A stretch of DNA of 64,000 nt from Hinthialibacter sp964556895 (GCA_964556895.1 CAZKYC010000001.1:62001-126000); one strand, 5' to 3'. Numbered from the stretch's first letter, positions 35,801-45,102 are shown. Notes: generated by a model not told the origin, from the sequence alone. Program-made: numbers and translations.

Positions 35801-38800
35801 CGCCTGACTGATATGTGAGTCGCGCAGTTTCCATTTTTTGTGGCGTTTGAGCTTTTCTTCCTCGCGCAACGCCTTGCCCGCTTCTTCTTCGACGGTGATT
35901 TCTTCTTGTAAGGACTGATACACCGCCAAGGCGTCTTGGGCGGCTTTGAGTTGGTTGTCGCCTTCGCTTTGGGCGACGGCGGCGACCGCGTCGAACAGGC
36001 GCAAGGCGCGGGCGCGTTTTCGGTGCATGTCTTCGCGCAGGCGCTCGATGTTGCGCTTGCCGAGGCCGATGCCGCGATAGACGCCCTGGCGCCCAATGGC
36101 TTCGCAGGCGGCGAAGAACTGCATCACGTCGAAGTAGGTCAACACCCGGCGGGCGCGTCCGGCGGCGCCGTCGGCGATGGCCAACGCGCTGTACGGGTTG
36201 CCGTTGCGCATCATCGCAATCAGTTTGGGCATGTCGTCAAACTGGTCGACCAACTCAGGGAACGGGATGCCCGTATTGATCACGTCGACGCCCTGAACGT
36301 CGGTTTCGTATGAACGACCCGGCCCGCGAGTGCGTAAGACCAGCGCGTGAATGCGTCCGCCGACGCGGGCGATGAGGCCGTCTTGTTCGGCCTTGGGCAA
36401 TTGGCTGATGCCCGCCCATTGGCGCAGGCGCCCGCCGAATACGGTCGCGTTGGCGCGAATCTGGTCTTCGGTGAGGCCGTAGTCGTTGAGAATCACCTGG
36501 ACCTGGTCGGCGATTTCATCCAACTTGGCGTCGCTGGTGTAGAAGAGCAAATCTTGGGTCGACGACATGGTCGACGAGATCATCACCAGTTCGCCCGGCG
36601 GGTCATGGGGCGGAAACGCCTCTTTGAGCCGCTCAACGGTCTCGTTGTCTTTCAGGTTGAGGCTGAAGGTCGACAACAATTGGCGCAACATGCGCTGGCC
36701 GACCGGGTCGCCTGTCTTGGGGTCAAAGCCATTGGTCATCAGGTGGGCCAGGTTTTGGCCTTCTTCGTCGAGAGAATGGGCCAGGTGGCCGCCGGTCTGG
36801 GCGAAGAGTTCAAACAGGCGCATGCCCGTTGAAAAGCGTACGTCCTGCACCGGCTTGTATTCCGCCGATAGGGCGATGACCGACTCGGCCTCGCTGTGGC
36901 ACAGCGGGTGTTGTTGGCGGGCTTCGCGCAAGGCGTCGTAGATCATCCAGGCTTTATAGAACACCATGAAGCGGTTGACCTGTTCGGCGCGAATGATCAT
37001 GCGCTCGACGCCCCACTGCGCCGCCAGGTTGGCTATCAGTTTTGAGCCTTCGGTCGTTTCGTGCCACGGCTGGCCCAGGTTTTCGACCGCGCGGGCGATT
37101 TTGTTGATGTGGAACACCATCAGGTCGTCGCGTAAATCAAAATACTTTTTCAGCACGCTGTATTTGAGCAACTTTTCCGCCGCCCAGCGCTGCCAGTCGA
37201 AGCACGACTCATAATCAGCCTGATGAAGCAGGACATATTTCACCAGCTTCATTACGCCTTCATGCAGCCGCTCGGGCACACCGATCTGGCGCAATTTCAT
37301 TTCGTTTTGCAGCGACAACACAAACGCCAGGAACAAGCCGTCTTTGGGCACGCAATAGCCGCCGTAGCCTTCGCCCGCGGGCGGCGCCATACGGTCTTCG
37401 CGCAGGTTCATCTGGTCGGCCATGTCTTCGGCGTCGCCTTCGAGCACTGCCATACACAGCAGCGCCAGCGCGTTGGAGCCGGCGAAGTGAGTGACGCACA
37501 GCGCGTTCTCTGATGTCTTCTGAATTTCGGCGTAGGCCAGCGCCGGACGTTCTTCGACGCCGCCCTCGTTAATCAGGCTATAAAACTCAAACCCGGCCTG
37601 GGCGGCCCAGCGGTCGGCGCCGCCCACCCACTGGCGCCATTTAACGACCGAGTCGCGCTCGCGTTCGCCCAGGTTGACGCGGCTAGGGGTGTAAAGCAGA
37701 TTGTAGCGTTTGTTGCCGCCCGACGCCTGGTAATAATAAAGCGGGTGTTGGGCCAGGGCGTGGAGTTTTTTCTTGGCGACCACTTCCTTACGCGCGGTCG
37801 ACTTGGCCAACTGGGTGCGTGTACGGATGTAGGTCGCAATCATGTCGTCGATGCACAGTTCTGGATGCTTCTTCTTCAACTGGTCGAGAATGGCGTCGCG
37901 CGCCGCGAAGCGGACCACGGCGTTGAGCTCTTCCTGATAGTCGGTCTCCTCAGCGATGACGCGTTTTTGAATCTCATACAGGCTCGCTTTGGGCGACGCC
38001 TTCCGCAGCGCATCAACCCGCTGGTCAAACGCCTTGCCGTTGTTGTGGGCGACCACCGGGACGGACGCTTTCATTAACGCGGTCTTGTTTTTCTTGATAT
38101 AAGCGTCGACGGATTTGGGGTCGTCGGCGTTTTTTACATTGACCTTACGCTTGCCTTCGCGCTCCATCAGTTCGATGAGCACGCCCAACTTGGCGGTTTC
38201 TTGAAGGATCGGCTTGTATGACATTAAAACCGTCATCACCGCGGCTGGCTCGGGCAGGCGCTGTTGGGCCATGACTTCGTCGATGACCACGCTCATGCCA
38301 AACTCGCCGATGACCTTGCGGCTCAGCGCCTGGATGCGCGCGCGAAACTCGCCCATGCGTTTTTCGACCGCGCCCTCGAGCTGTTCATGGCGCACGATGT
38401 TGTACAGCGCCATCTCTTCTTCGATCCAGGTTTGAACATACCCCTCGGTCATGCCAGCCGATTCTGTGGTGAGAATATGCAGGCTGCTGGTGCGTCGCGT
38501 CGGTTGATCGGCGATGGCGGCCAGGCGGCTAGACTCAGCCGCGAGCCCATTTCGGCTCGCTTTGACCGCAGAGTAGGCCTTCTTACTAATTGAATCCACA
38601 TCGCCCGCTTTCAGCGCGGCATGGGTCTTTTTCGCCAGGCTGGATTTTGTATCAGCGGCCAAGGCCTTCTCTAAGGCTTCATGCCTGAGGATGTCATCTG
38701 ACTCAATGAGATGGGCGACCGCTTCGACCTGGTCGCGGTAAAAGGCGCCGATCAACGCCGCCAAGGCGCCCACGCCTTCGAGCGCGGAAGAGTTGTCTTT

Positions 38801-40852
38801 CAACGCAAACCAGGCGGCGTCTTCGGCGTTTTTATCGGGGTTGTCGCGAATGTACGCATCAACTTGGCCATGAAGCGCTTTGTCATTTTGCACAAACAGG
38901 CGCCGCGCCAGGCCGACGTGTTGGCTGTCCATCACCGCTTCGATGTTTTGCGCCCAAAATTCGGCGTGAATTCGAAAGAACGCCTCCATCGATTCCTGGT
39001 CGACTTCGGTTTCGATGACTTCGATGGTGATTTCTTCATTGCCCGATTTCACGGTGCGCTTGACCACGCGTTCGTGAATAAACAGCGGGATGGCTTCGAT
39101 CCAATCGTCGACCTGAATCACCCAGTGGGTAGGCTCTTTGTCGCCGCCGTCGACCGCGATTACGCCGGGGCCGGGCGAACTATAGGTATAGTGGCCGCCG
39201 ATGCGCTGCAGGTCGCGCAGGTCGTCTTCTTTTCCAGGGTGAACGTCGCGCAGCAGGTTGGCGTTGGCCAGGTTGACGGTTTCAGCGGGGTGAAAGCGCT
39301 GCATGAGGATAATGTACGCCGCCGGGACGGTCTTAGATTGTTCAAGCTGGTCGCGAAATTCCACCGCCAGGCGATACAACGTGCGAATGGTCTCTTGAAT
39401 CGAATCGAGCGCCGCGCCGCAGGCGTCGGCGTTGGGGCGGCCAATCACCCGCCGCGAGGCTTCGTCTTTTTCGCGCAGCATGCGCTTGAATTCTTTGGAT
39501 TGAAACGCAAACAGCGCTTCTTCAAAATGGTTGAGCGCGCCCACGGTTTGGGCGAACGGGGTCGGCTTTTGTTGTTGAATCAGGTGAAGCAACCGCGCGG
39601 CCTGGGTTTGCAAATCACGCACTGGCGCGCTGGCTTGGTGCAGCGTCTTGGCGGAGGGCAACAGGCCTTCTTTGTCAGCCAAGACTTTCGACGCCGACAA
39701 CAATTGCGACTGGTTGCCGAAGGCGCGGCTGAGGCGGCCCGCCACCAGGCGCATGCCGTTCTCACGCGACCACGAGGTGATTCGCTGAATGTTTCCGCCT
39801 TCGAGCGACTGGTCATAGGTCGAGACGATGGCCTCATTAATCAGCGCGCGTTTTTCGTCTACGTCTTCGATGGGTTCGTTCATGATGCGAACCACGCGCT
39901 GGTTGTTATACGGCAGGTCAACCCGCTGTTGGCCGATCAGCCAACTCACCCAACGGTCACGCCATTTCAGCGTGTTTTCAATTAACTTGGCGGCGTTTTT
40001 GATTTCGAGCGTATCAAGCCGCGCACTCAGTTCGTTGACTTCTTCTGTTTGAATCACAACCCCATTGGTGTGTCCGGAGAGATCGGTCAAACACTGCGGC
40101 AACTCGACCTGTTTGGAACCGGCCTGGCTGCGCTGGCTGAACAGCACCGTCTCAAGCCGATTGCCAGCGGCGAACAACAATGGCGTCCTGACCCGCTGAA
40201 GCGGAGTGAAGTCGAACTGCTCAAGTTCTTCCGCGAGGTCTTTATTGTGAGCGATGTCGATAAACAGCGAAAACGCCTGGTTGCCGTCGAGGGCGCGATC
40301 ATTCAACACGTCTTTGAGCGCCTGGGTCTGTGGGTCGTCAAGCAGGTCGCTGAAGTCGAGCAATGTATACAACGCGTCGCGGTGGGCGGCGCCAGACAAA
40401 ATAGACAAGCCGTATAACGCCATCATGGCGCCAACGATGGGCAGCCCCTCTTTCAGATGGGCGTTGTCTTGAGAGAGTTTCTCGATCCAGCCTGTCTCAA
40501 TTTGTAAGACAGGTTCGCCCTCTGGCAGGGCTTCAATGAGCGTGTTGTGGCCTGTCATCCAGGCGAGTTGCACCGGGTCGGCCGTTTTCTCTACAACGCG
40601 CCCAACTACACTGACCACGACAGGTTGTGTAGCGAAATCATTCAAAAAGTTGAATCCATCTTGTAGCAGCGACTGGGCCTCGGTAACGGCGTAGATGCTG
40701 GCGCCCGCTTCGACCCGGCATTGCGCGGGCGACGCCCCAAGTTTCAACCACCCAGCAGCGACCAGCGACCCTGGGGCGCGGCGCGACTTTTTAACGCCTG
40801 AATCTGGATTTGAAGAACCAACAAGTGAGACAGGAAAACAATAACGGCTCAT
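32867..40852 (-). CDS. Giant cytoplasmic protein of unknown function (about 2,660 residues)
   Basis: An uninterrupted 7,986-base gene. The ATG at 40852 has an AAAGGA site at good spacing; one at 40861 would add MCF. I do not recognise it. No signal peptide, no clear membrane helices and no obvious repeats; mostly alpha-helical by composition with charged coiled-coil-like stretches (around residues 1590-1680 and 1780-1860). Possible landmarks: GYGGYCVPKDGLF near the middle, and in the last 330 residues VLIKGAAESGARNLKVF, VVIQTAI and NVGRGGTLE, a spacing that recalls ATP-grasp enzymes. Base and codon use look like the neighbours. It stands alone with its own terminator, facing no related gene. 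Confidence 0.85.
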   Translation of the reverse strand: MSRYCFPVSLVGSSNPDSGVKKSRRAPGSLVAAGWLKLGASPAQCRVEAGASIYAVTEAQSLLQDGFNFLNDFATQPVVVSVVGRVVEKTADPVQLAWMTGHNTLIEALPEGEPVLQIETGWIEKLSQDNAHLKEGLPIVGAMMALYGLSILSGAAHRDALYTLLDFSDLLDDPQTQALKDVLNDRALDGNQAFSLFIDIAHNKDLAEELEQFDFTPLQRVRTPLLFAAGNRLETVLFSQRSQAGSKQVELPQCLTDLSGHTNGVVIQTEEVNELSARLDTLEIKNAAKLIENTLKWRDRWVSWLIGQQRVDLPYNNQRVVRIMNEPIEDVDEKRALINEAIVSTYDQSLEGGNIQRITSWSRENGMRLVAGRLSRAFGNQSQLLSASKVLADKEGLLPSAKTLHQASAPVRDLQTQAARLLHLIQQQKPTPFAQTVGALNHFEEALFAFQSKEFKRMLREKDEASRRVIGRPNADACGAALDSIQETIRTLYRLAVEFRDQLEQSKTVPAAYIILMQRFHPAETVNLANANLLRDVHPGKEDDLRDLQRIGGHYTYSSPGPGVIAVDGGDKEPTHWVIQVDDWIEAIPLFIHERVVKRTVKSGNEEITIEVIETEVDQESMEAFFRIHAEFWAQNIEAVMDSQHVGLARRLFVQNDKALHGQVDAYIRDNPDKNAEDAAWFALKDNSSALEGVGALAALIGAFYRDQVEAVAHLIESDDILRHEALEKALAADTKSSLAKKTHAALKAGDVDSISKKAYSAVKASRNGLAAESSRLAAIADQPTRRTSSLHILTTESAGMTEGYVQTWIEEEMALYNIVRHEQLEGAVEKRMGEFRARIQALSRKVIGEFGMSVVIDEVMAQQRLPEPAAVMTVLMSYKPILQETAKLGVLIELMEREGKRKVNVKNADDPKSVDAYIKKNKTALMKASVPVVAHNNGKAFDQRVDALRKASPKASLYEIQKRVIAEETDYQEELNAVVRFAARDAILDQLKKKHPELCIDDMIATYIRTRTQLAKSTARKEVVAKKKLHALAQHPLYYYQASGGNKRYNLLYTPSRVNLGERERDSVVKWRQWVGGADRWAAQAGFEFYSLINEGGVEERPALAYAEIQKTSENALCVTHFAGSNALALLCMAVLEGDAEDMADQMNLREDRMAPPAGEGYGGYCVPKDGLFLAFVLSLQNEMKLRQIGVPERLHEGVMKLVKYVLLHQADYESCFDWQRWAAEKLLKYSVLKKYFDLRDDLMVFHINKIARAVENLGQPWHETTEGSKLIANLAAQWGVERMIIRAEQVNRFMVFYKAWMIYDALREARQQHPLCHSEAESVIALSAEYKPVQDVRFSTGMRLFELFAQTGGHLAHSLDEEGQNLAHLMTNGFDPKTGDPVGQRMLRQLLSTFSLNLKDNETVERLKEAFPPHDPPGELVMISSTMSSTQDLLFYTSDAKLDEIADQVQVILNDYGLTEDQIRANATVFGGRLRQWAGISQLPKAEQDGLIARVGGRIHALVLRTRGPGRSYETDVQGVDVINTGIPFPELVDQFDDMPKLIAMMRNGNPYSALAIADGAAGRARRVLTYFDVMQFFAACEAIGRQGVYRGIGLGKRNIERLREDMHRKRARALRLFDAVAAVAQSEGDNQLKAAQDALAVYQSLQEEITVEEEAGKALREEEKLKRHKKWKLRDSHISQALIKISAGLPLQQLDWGAWIAGVGGVFAVIGELKDDIDERRAAWDLGVSFIAKWCPPQSQVDVQPFSGDALDAVCASLVRPAYQPETQRFTQQMLVESSSKAVEIAAREALERRKALKVRAERARAFNKREDGFKEAFQESANPAFDVIWSNAQDCLTAIQRDLKSLQGMKTDSPKRQTLQNKVNKAFGRVVGYTRASFTRLVKDMMPDDTAEHRSSKRQMLEGLALAYTGREIIFENLKLLAGGYEDVGEIARLAEAAKGDRAKLEVIAKAIELYYITFALAQTLEFAVALPEDIDEAMAWKNITDFFAESINDHWYEYWPWAYSRGVGFDSIERDQRMALAVERHAWLYDYMRGVMLYATELRDLSVKDQDLLLGNYCGKKEVVAIGASAATEGEKQWRAYNQLREIAFMKTDGFLLPPVIELDPDVIDADKRVNLAFLYPIGRTHVSRALREGPTINKELQAKKKSGVNIIITRYNDFAEVEGAQRKVIILTDGHLYISDTEYRQALKQNGLNAKQISEQIASDKASGRLTPKGIRVAARFMQAGKPSPVVVSGLMPFHGLPLYVSGQTEAEGLPATTQSRILSDITYDKSIYPAIFTPESGVHLPPEIDWMNEWTQGASAQDALREISEGRDGFSGLRSFAKEHPIVLIKGAAESGARNLKVFEIQDEYARIKEDALLDAAKFALQVSKSQNVVIQTAIMTSPELWASPELIDRFVDRQVLEWNTPVKREHYPRPQIYGSLRIVASSSNPKRKYDTAFPISLTSLQVATNVGRGGTLETLRPEYIQEKYQKQILDGLRKEGPKVLNAVNEYIKTHGAEWEKKTGLPIGEDLRGVSYGWANYLMCDYLVLPVFKRNGRLVDIEPEYDAEGRRIGSKAVLQDEQGRFEGEIAEWRFIHLEPNVGIGLWDRYNLREEVAEHEAVMRKERKFDWNHIGQSDRVVLTNFALSSAEYLRANFGRKGVKREAVVNAYKKMK

Positions 40853-41146
40853 GAAGCACATCCTTTAACAAGAAGTTGACGCGGGAAAATGCGACACAGC
40901 GGGCGGCCCGAGGCGCCTGGGGCTGCATACAGTTTCCTACCAGCGTTGAATTTAACTCATGAGATTGCTGAACAGCCCCTATTGTCTCATACCAGATCAA
41001 GAGGGGTCAATAGAAACAGATGTTGTAACATTATATTGCCTCGTATAAAAAAATATTGACCAATTTGGTTTATGACCCTGGACGTTTCTGATAGAATTGC
41101 CTAGCTTGATTTTCGTTAGATTCATAATTGGTTTGGGTTTGGATCA
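40853..41146. other. AT-rich divergent intergenic region
   Basis: 294 bases between the giant gene and the HAD operon, which are transcribed away from each other. It is clearly richer in A and T than the flanking genes (for example around 41025-41065) and must hold both promoters, but I see no pair of boxes at convincing spacing, no strong dyad and no small gene. Confidence 0.5.
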
Positions 41147-41995
41147 ATGTCAACGGATCAAATGCCAGCCTACGCCCCAGGGACAAAGATAGAGATCATT
41201 CAACCGCCGACGAAAAGTCGACGGATTCGTCATGTATTGTTTGATTTTGACGGTACGCTGTCACTCATTCGCGAGGGGTGGCAGGATATTATGGTTCCCA
41301 TGGTGGTCGAATGCCTGGTCGAAACCGGGACCGATGAGAGCGAAGACGACCTCACCCTGATCGTCAAAGAGTTTGTCACCCGCCTTACCGGCAAGCAGAC
41401 CATCTACCAGATGATCGAACTCAAAGAACAAATCGAAAAGCGCGGCGGCAAGGCCAAAGAACCACTCGAGTATAAATACGAATACCTCGACCGCCTGTGG
41501 GAACGCATCAAACACCGCGTCCAGGGGCTTCGTAATGGCAAATATCAGCCAACCGATTTTCTCGTGCCGGGCAGTTATGAATTTTTAGACGCGCTCAAAA
41601 ACCAGGGCGCCAAACTCTATCTCGCCAGCGGCACCGACCACCCCTTTGTCGTCGATGAGTCAGAAGCGCTGGGTCTGTCTCCCTATTTTCAAACCCATAT
41701 CTACGGCGCAGTAGACGACTACAAGAAGTTTTCAAAAAAAAAAGTCATCGAACATCTCATTAAAGAAAACAACCTCTCCGGCTCAGAACTTCTCGCGGTC
41801 GGCGACGGCTATGTTGAGATCGAAAACTGTAAAGAAGTCGGCGGCCTCGCCTTGGGCGTCGCCTCTGATGAAGCCGGGCGCATCGAAATCGACGAATGGA
41901 AGCGCAACCGCCTCATTCAAGCCGGGGCCGACCTGATTGTGCCCAACTTCACCGAACACCAACAAATTATCGACCTCATCTTTCAGGCGGGCTGA
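41147..41995 (+). CDS. HAD-family phosphatase
   Basis: 282 residues. Nucleophile motif DFDGT at residues 33-37, a long helical cap (about 45-135), motif II in LYLASGTDH, the Lys of KKKVIEHL and motif IV in LLAVGDGYVEIENCKEVGG. Such C1-cap HAD proteins dephosphorylate sugars or small phosphoesters. It overlaps nothing but is only 2 bases from the DHS-like gene, followed by a PfkB kinase, so it probably acts in the same pathway. The C-terminal part (RNRLIQAGADLIVPNF) is typical of sugar phosphatases. Confidence 0.82.
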   Translation: MSTDQMPAYAPGTKIEIIQPPTKSRRIRHVLFDFDGTLSLIREGWQDIMVPMVVECLVETGTDESEDDLTLIVKEFVTRLTGKQTIYQMIELKEQIEKRGGKAKEPLEYKYEYLDRLWERIKHRVQGLRNGKYQPTDFLVPGSYEFLDALKNQGAKLYLASGTDHPFVVDESEALGLSPYFQTHIYGAVDDYKKFSKKKVIEHLIKENNLSGSELLAVGDGYVEIENCKEVGGLALGVASDEAGRIEIDEWKRNRLIQAGADLIVPNFTEHQQIIDLIFQAG

Positions 41996-41997
41996 CC

Positions 41998-42960
41998 ATG
42001 CCGTTTCCATCGTTTGACCGCAGCCAGCTCAAACTCAAACCACTCGCCGACCGAATTCACGATATCGACCTGTCGGTCATGCTGCCGCTCGACTCTTCAA
42101 CGAATTTTCATCATAACGCGTTGCCTGAGATTACCGATGCGATGACCAAAGCCCGCGAGCGCGGCGCCCAGATTATTGTGTCGATGGGCGCCCATGTGAT
42201 CCGCTCAGGCGCGGGGCTGATGTTGATCGACCTGATGGAGAAAGGCCTGATCACCCATATCGCCATGAACGGCGCCGGGCCGATTCATGACTTTGAATTC
42301 GCCCTGATCGGAAAAACCACCGAGAGCGTCGAACGCTACATCAGTGAAGGCCAATTTGGCCTATGGCAAGACACCGGGCGCATCAACGACGCCATCCGCG
42401 CCGGGGCCGAAAACGGCGTCGGCATGGGTGAAGCCGTCGGACGCATGATTCTCGAAGAGCCGTTCCCCCATCGCGACAACAGCGTACTCGCCGCGGGCGT
42501 AAGGTTGGGCGTCCCGGTGACGGTTCATGTCGGCGTGGGCTATGACATCATTCACGAACACCCTAACTGTGACGGCGCGGCGCTGGGCGCGACCTCATAC
42601 CAAGACTTTCTCATCATGGCCCAATCGGTGTGCGGCCTTGAAGGCGGCGTGTTCTTAAACTTCGGCTCGGCGGTAATGGGCCCTGAGGTTTATCTCAAAG
42701 CGTTGTCAATGGCGCGCAACGTCGCCAAACAAAAGGGCGAAGAAATCTGTCATTTTCTCACCGCCGCCTTTGATCTCTACCCCATCGAAGGCAGTTACAC
42801 CGAAGAAGCGCCCAAGACCGACCCGCGCTATTATTACCGCCCCTGGAAAACGATTCTGGTGCGCACCGTCAAAGACGGCGGCGTCAGCCATTACATTCAA
42901 GGCGCCCACCGTGAAACCATCCCGGCGATGTACCGCCTGTTGATGGACGCAAACAAGTAA
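41998..42960 (+). CDS. Deoxyhypusine synthase-like protein
   Basis: About 320 residues from the ATG at 41998. Rossmann-like fold of the deoxyhypusine synthase family: MGAHVIRSGAGLMLIDLM, GLITHIAMNGAGPIHDFE, VHVGVGYDIIHEHPN, DGAALGATSYQDF and FLNFGSAVMGPEVYLKAL. The GGGxxKN/H block containing the catalytic lysine of true deoxyhypusine synthase is not evident; GSAVMGPEVYLKAL stands in its place. Bacteria lack eIF5A, so a different NAD-dependent reaction is likely. Genes on both sides encode a phosphatase and a sugar kinase, suggesting carbohydrate chemistry. Confidence 0.78.
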   Translation: MPFPSFDRSQLKLKPLADRIHDIDLSVMLPLDSSTNFHHNALPEITDAMTKARERGAQIIVSMGAHVIRSGAGLMLIDLMEKGLITHIAMNGAGPIHDFEFALIGKTTESVERYISEGQFGLWQDTGRINDAIRAGAENGVGMGEAVGRMILEEPFPHRDNSVLAAGVRLGVPVTVHVGVGYDIIHEHPNCDGAALGATSYQDFLIMAQSVCGLEGGVFLNFGSAVMGPEVYLKALSMARNVAKQKGEEICHFLTAAFDLYPIEGSYTEEAPKTDPRYYYRPWKTILVRTVKDGGVSHYIQGAHRETIPAMYRLLMDANK

Positions 42961-42961
42961 C

Positions 42962-44008
42962 ATGGACGAAGAACGCCTGCAGCAATTATTCCATTCATTG
43001 CCTAACCAGCGAATCGCCGTCTTCGGCGATTTGTTTCTCGACAAGTATCTTGAAATCGACCCCGCGCTCGGAGAAATCTCCATCGAAACCACTAAGGCCG
43101 CCCACCAGATCGTTGGCAAGCGCTGCCAGCCCGGCGCGGCGGGCACGGTCTGCAATAACCTGGCCTCGCTTCAGGTCGGAAACATCAGCGTCATTTCCGT
43201 GATTGGCGACGACGGCGAGGGCTATGACCTCAAGCAAGCATTACACGCCCGCAACATCGAGCCTGTCTTGGTCGAAACCAAAAACCGCTTTACGCCGACC
43301 TATTGCAAGCCCATGTCGCAGCAACCCGGCGGCGAAGTCGAACTCGAACGCCAAGACACCAAAAACCGCGGCCTGTTAGGACGCGATCTCGAAGACGCCG
43401 TCTTGGCCAAACTTGACGCGCTCGCGCCGCAACTCGACGCCGTCATCATCGCCGACCAGGTCCAGGAACGAAACTGCGGCGTGATTACTGACCGGGTGCG
43501 CAAACACATCGCCCAGTTGGCGGCCAAGACGCCTGAGACAATTTTTTACGCCGACTCGCGGGTGCGCATTGGCGAGTTTGACAACGTCATCATCAAGCCC
43601 AACCGCTTTGAATGCGTTAACGCGGTGAATCCCATCGGCGGCGACGAGGAGCCATCGACCGAGTTGGCGTTAGACTGCGCGCGCACACTTCACCAAAAAA
43701 CCGGGCAGACCGTATTTCTCACCCTCGACAAAGAGGGCATCTGCCCCATTGGCGGCGAAAGTGAAACCCGCGTTCCTTGTCCTCCAGTCACCGGGCCGAT
43801 CGACATCGTCGGCGCGGGCGACAGCGTCACCGCGGGCATCGTCTCGGCGCTGTGTTCGGGCGCGACCCCCAACCAGGCTGCCATCATCGGAAACCTGGTG
43901 GCGTCAATCACCATTCGACAACTTGGCACAACCGGCCAAGCGTCGCCTCAGCAAGTTCTCGACGCCTACCGCGCCAACCAGGTGTTGTATCAACCCATCC
44001 CGGCGTGA
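42962..44008 (+). CDS. PfkB-family kinase, HldE/RfaE kinase-like
   Basis: 348 residues. IAVFGDLFLDKYLEID at the N-terminus, PGAAGTVCNNLASL (substrate/lid region), VVIIADQ-like centre (AVIIADQVQERNCG), IIKPNRFE, and the catalytic DIVGAGDSVTAGIVSAL with GAGD. The closest known pattern is the N-terminal kinase domain of HldE, which phosphorylates heptose 7-phosphate. There is no cytidylyltransferase domain. Starts 2 bases after the DHS-like stop, third gene of the operon. Confidence 0.82.
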   Translation: MDEERLQQLFHSLPNQRIAVFGDLFLDKYLEIDPALGEISIETTKAAHQIVGKRCQPGAAGTVCNNLASLQVGNISVISVIGDDGEGYDLKQALHARNIEPVLVETKNRFTPTYCKPMSQQPGGEVELERQDTKNRGLLGRDLEDAVLAKLDALAPQLDAVIIADQVQERNCGVITDRVRKHIAQLAAKTPETIFYADSRVRIGEFDNVIIKPNRFECVNAVNPIGGDEEPSTELALDCARTLHQKTGQTVFLTLDKEGICPIGGESETRVPCPPVTGPIDIVGAGDSVTAGIVSALCSGATPNQAAIIGNLVASITIRQLGTTGQASPQQVLDAYRANQVLYQPIPA

Positions 44009-44020
44009 TGTTCACCAAGC

Positions 44021-44059
44021 CCCCCCCTTGTAAGGGGGGAAGTCCGCCGCAGGCGGACA
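44021..44059. repeat. Double inverted-repeat motif after the kinase gene
   Basis: CCCCCC-TTGTAA-GGGGGG is followed at once by GTCCGCCGCAGGCGGAC, then another G run. Two adjacent palindromes of this type resemble small dispersed repeats of other genomes. Only one copy is in this window. The TCCGCCG..CGGA core is similar to the centre of repeat family A. Confidence 0.5.
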
Positions 44060-44136
44060 GGGGGGATCAATAAACCCTCAAGGGCTGGCTTGGTTTCACT
44101 CCGCCTTGCCCTTGCCACCCAACCCATTCGTCTTGG

Positions 44137-44163
44137 AGCGCGCGCGTCCCCACGCGCTTTTTT
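44137..44163 (+). terminator. Terminator after the PfkB operon
   Basis: AGCGCG-CGCGTCCCCA-CGCGCT followed by a run of seven T. About 130 bases after the kinase stop and before the ABC permease gene. Confidence 0.65.
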
Positions 44164-44230
44164 CGCTCCACATTTCATTTCACATCGTGTGCAGGTAAAG
44201 TAGGCCCATCTTGATTGAGGGCGTAACTCA

Positions 44231-45070
44231 ATGATTCAATGGCTTCGTAACCAACCGATGTGGCGGTATCGCGGGCTAGTCAGACAACTGACGGCGCGCG
44301 ATCTCAAGGTGCGTTACAAGGTGTCGGTGTTGGGGTTTTTCTGGAGCCTCTTGCGCCCGCTGTTGACCATCGGCGTGTTAGCGGCAGTGTTTTCGATTCT
44401 CAACCTTGAGAGCACGCGCTACGGCATTGCCTACCCCACCTTACTGCTCGCGACCTACATGCCGTGGTTTTATTTTTCCGCCAGCCTGTTGGAAGGGACC
44501 CAGTCACTATTGGGCAATGCCCATCTGGCGAAGAAGGTCTATTGCCCCCGGGCGGTGTTCCCCACCTCAGTGGTGGCGTCAAATCTGATCAACTTCTTGT
44601 TGTCGATGGCGGTGATGGTTCCCATTATTTATTTGTTTGACAAGACCACGCCCACCTGGGCGTTGTTGCAGCTGCCCATCGTTATTGTGTTTCACACGTT
44701 TTTTTTATTGGGGCTATGCCTGGCGCTGTCGACGCTCAACGTGTTGTTTCGCGACACCCAACAGATCATCGAGTTTTTTGTCTTGGTGTGGTTTTATCTC
44801 TCGCCGGTGTTGTATGACGCGTTTGAGATATTCAGCCGCTATGGAACGCAGTCATGGCTGTATTTTCTCAACCCGATGGCGGGGCTGCTCGAGTGGTACC
44901 GCTACTGCCTTCTCGCTTCCCATCTTCAAACCACGCCTGAGATGGCGCCATTAAACCAGATTACCTTTCAGTTCGGAGTCCCCTACGCGGCGCTTGTATC
45001 GCTCATCGTCTTCTTCGCCGGGTATTGGACCATGCGCAAACTCGAAACCCGCGCGGTCGATGAACTTTGA
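44231..45070 (+). CDS. ABC-2 type polysaccharide export permease
   Basis: 279 residues with six predicted membrane helices. N-terminal WRYRGLVRQLTARDLKVRYK...LGFFWSLLRPL is the signature of Wzm/TagG/RfbD-like permeases that export lipid-linked polysaccharides. The partner ATPase (Wzt/TagH) is not adjacent: the next gene is a small zinc-ribbon protein and then glycosyltransferases. The ATPase must lie elsewhere. Context suggests O-antigen or other surface glycan export. Confidence 0.88.
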   Translation: MIQWLRNQPMWRYRGLVRQLTARDLKVRYKVSVLGFFWSLLRPLLTIGVLAAVFSILNLESTRYGIAYPTLLLATYMPWFYFSASLLEGTQSLLGNAHLAKKVYCPRAVFPTSVVASNLINFLLSMAVMVPIIYLFDKTTPTWALLQLPIVIVFHTFFLLGLCLALSTLNVLFRDTQQIIEFFVLVWFYLSPVLYDAFEIFSRYGTQSWLYFLNPMAGLLEWYRYCLLASHLQTTPEMAPLNQITFQFGVPYAALVSLIVFFAGYWTMRKLETRAVDEL

Positions 45071-45102
45071 CCTCACCCGGCGACTTGATGTAGACTGACG
45101 CC

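Noticed and set aside
32867..40852. Giant gene as a polyketide or non-ribosomal peptide synthase
   Set aside because: No condensation, adenylation, ketosynthase or carrier-protein motifs and no repeated modules are seen.
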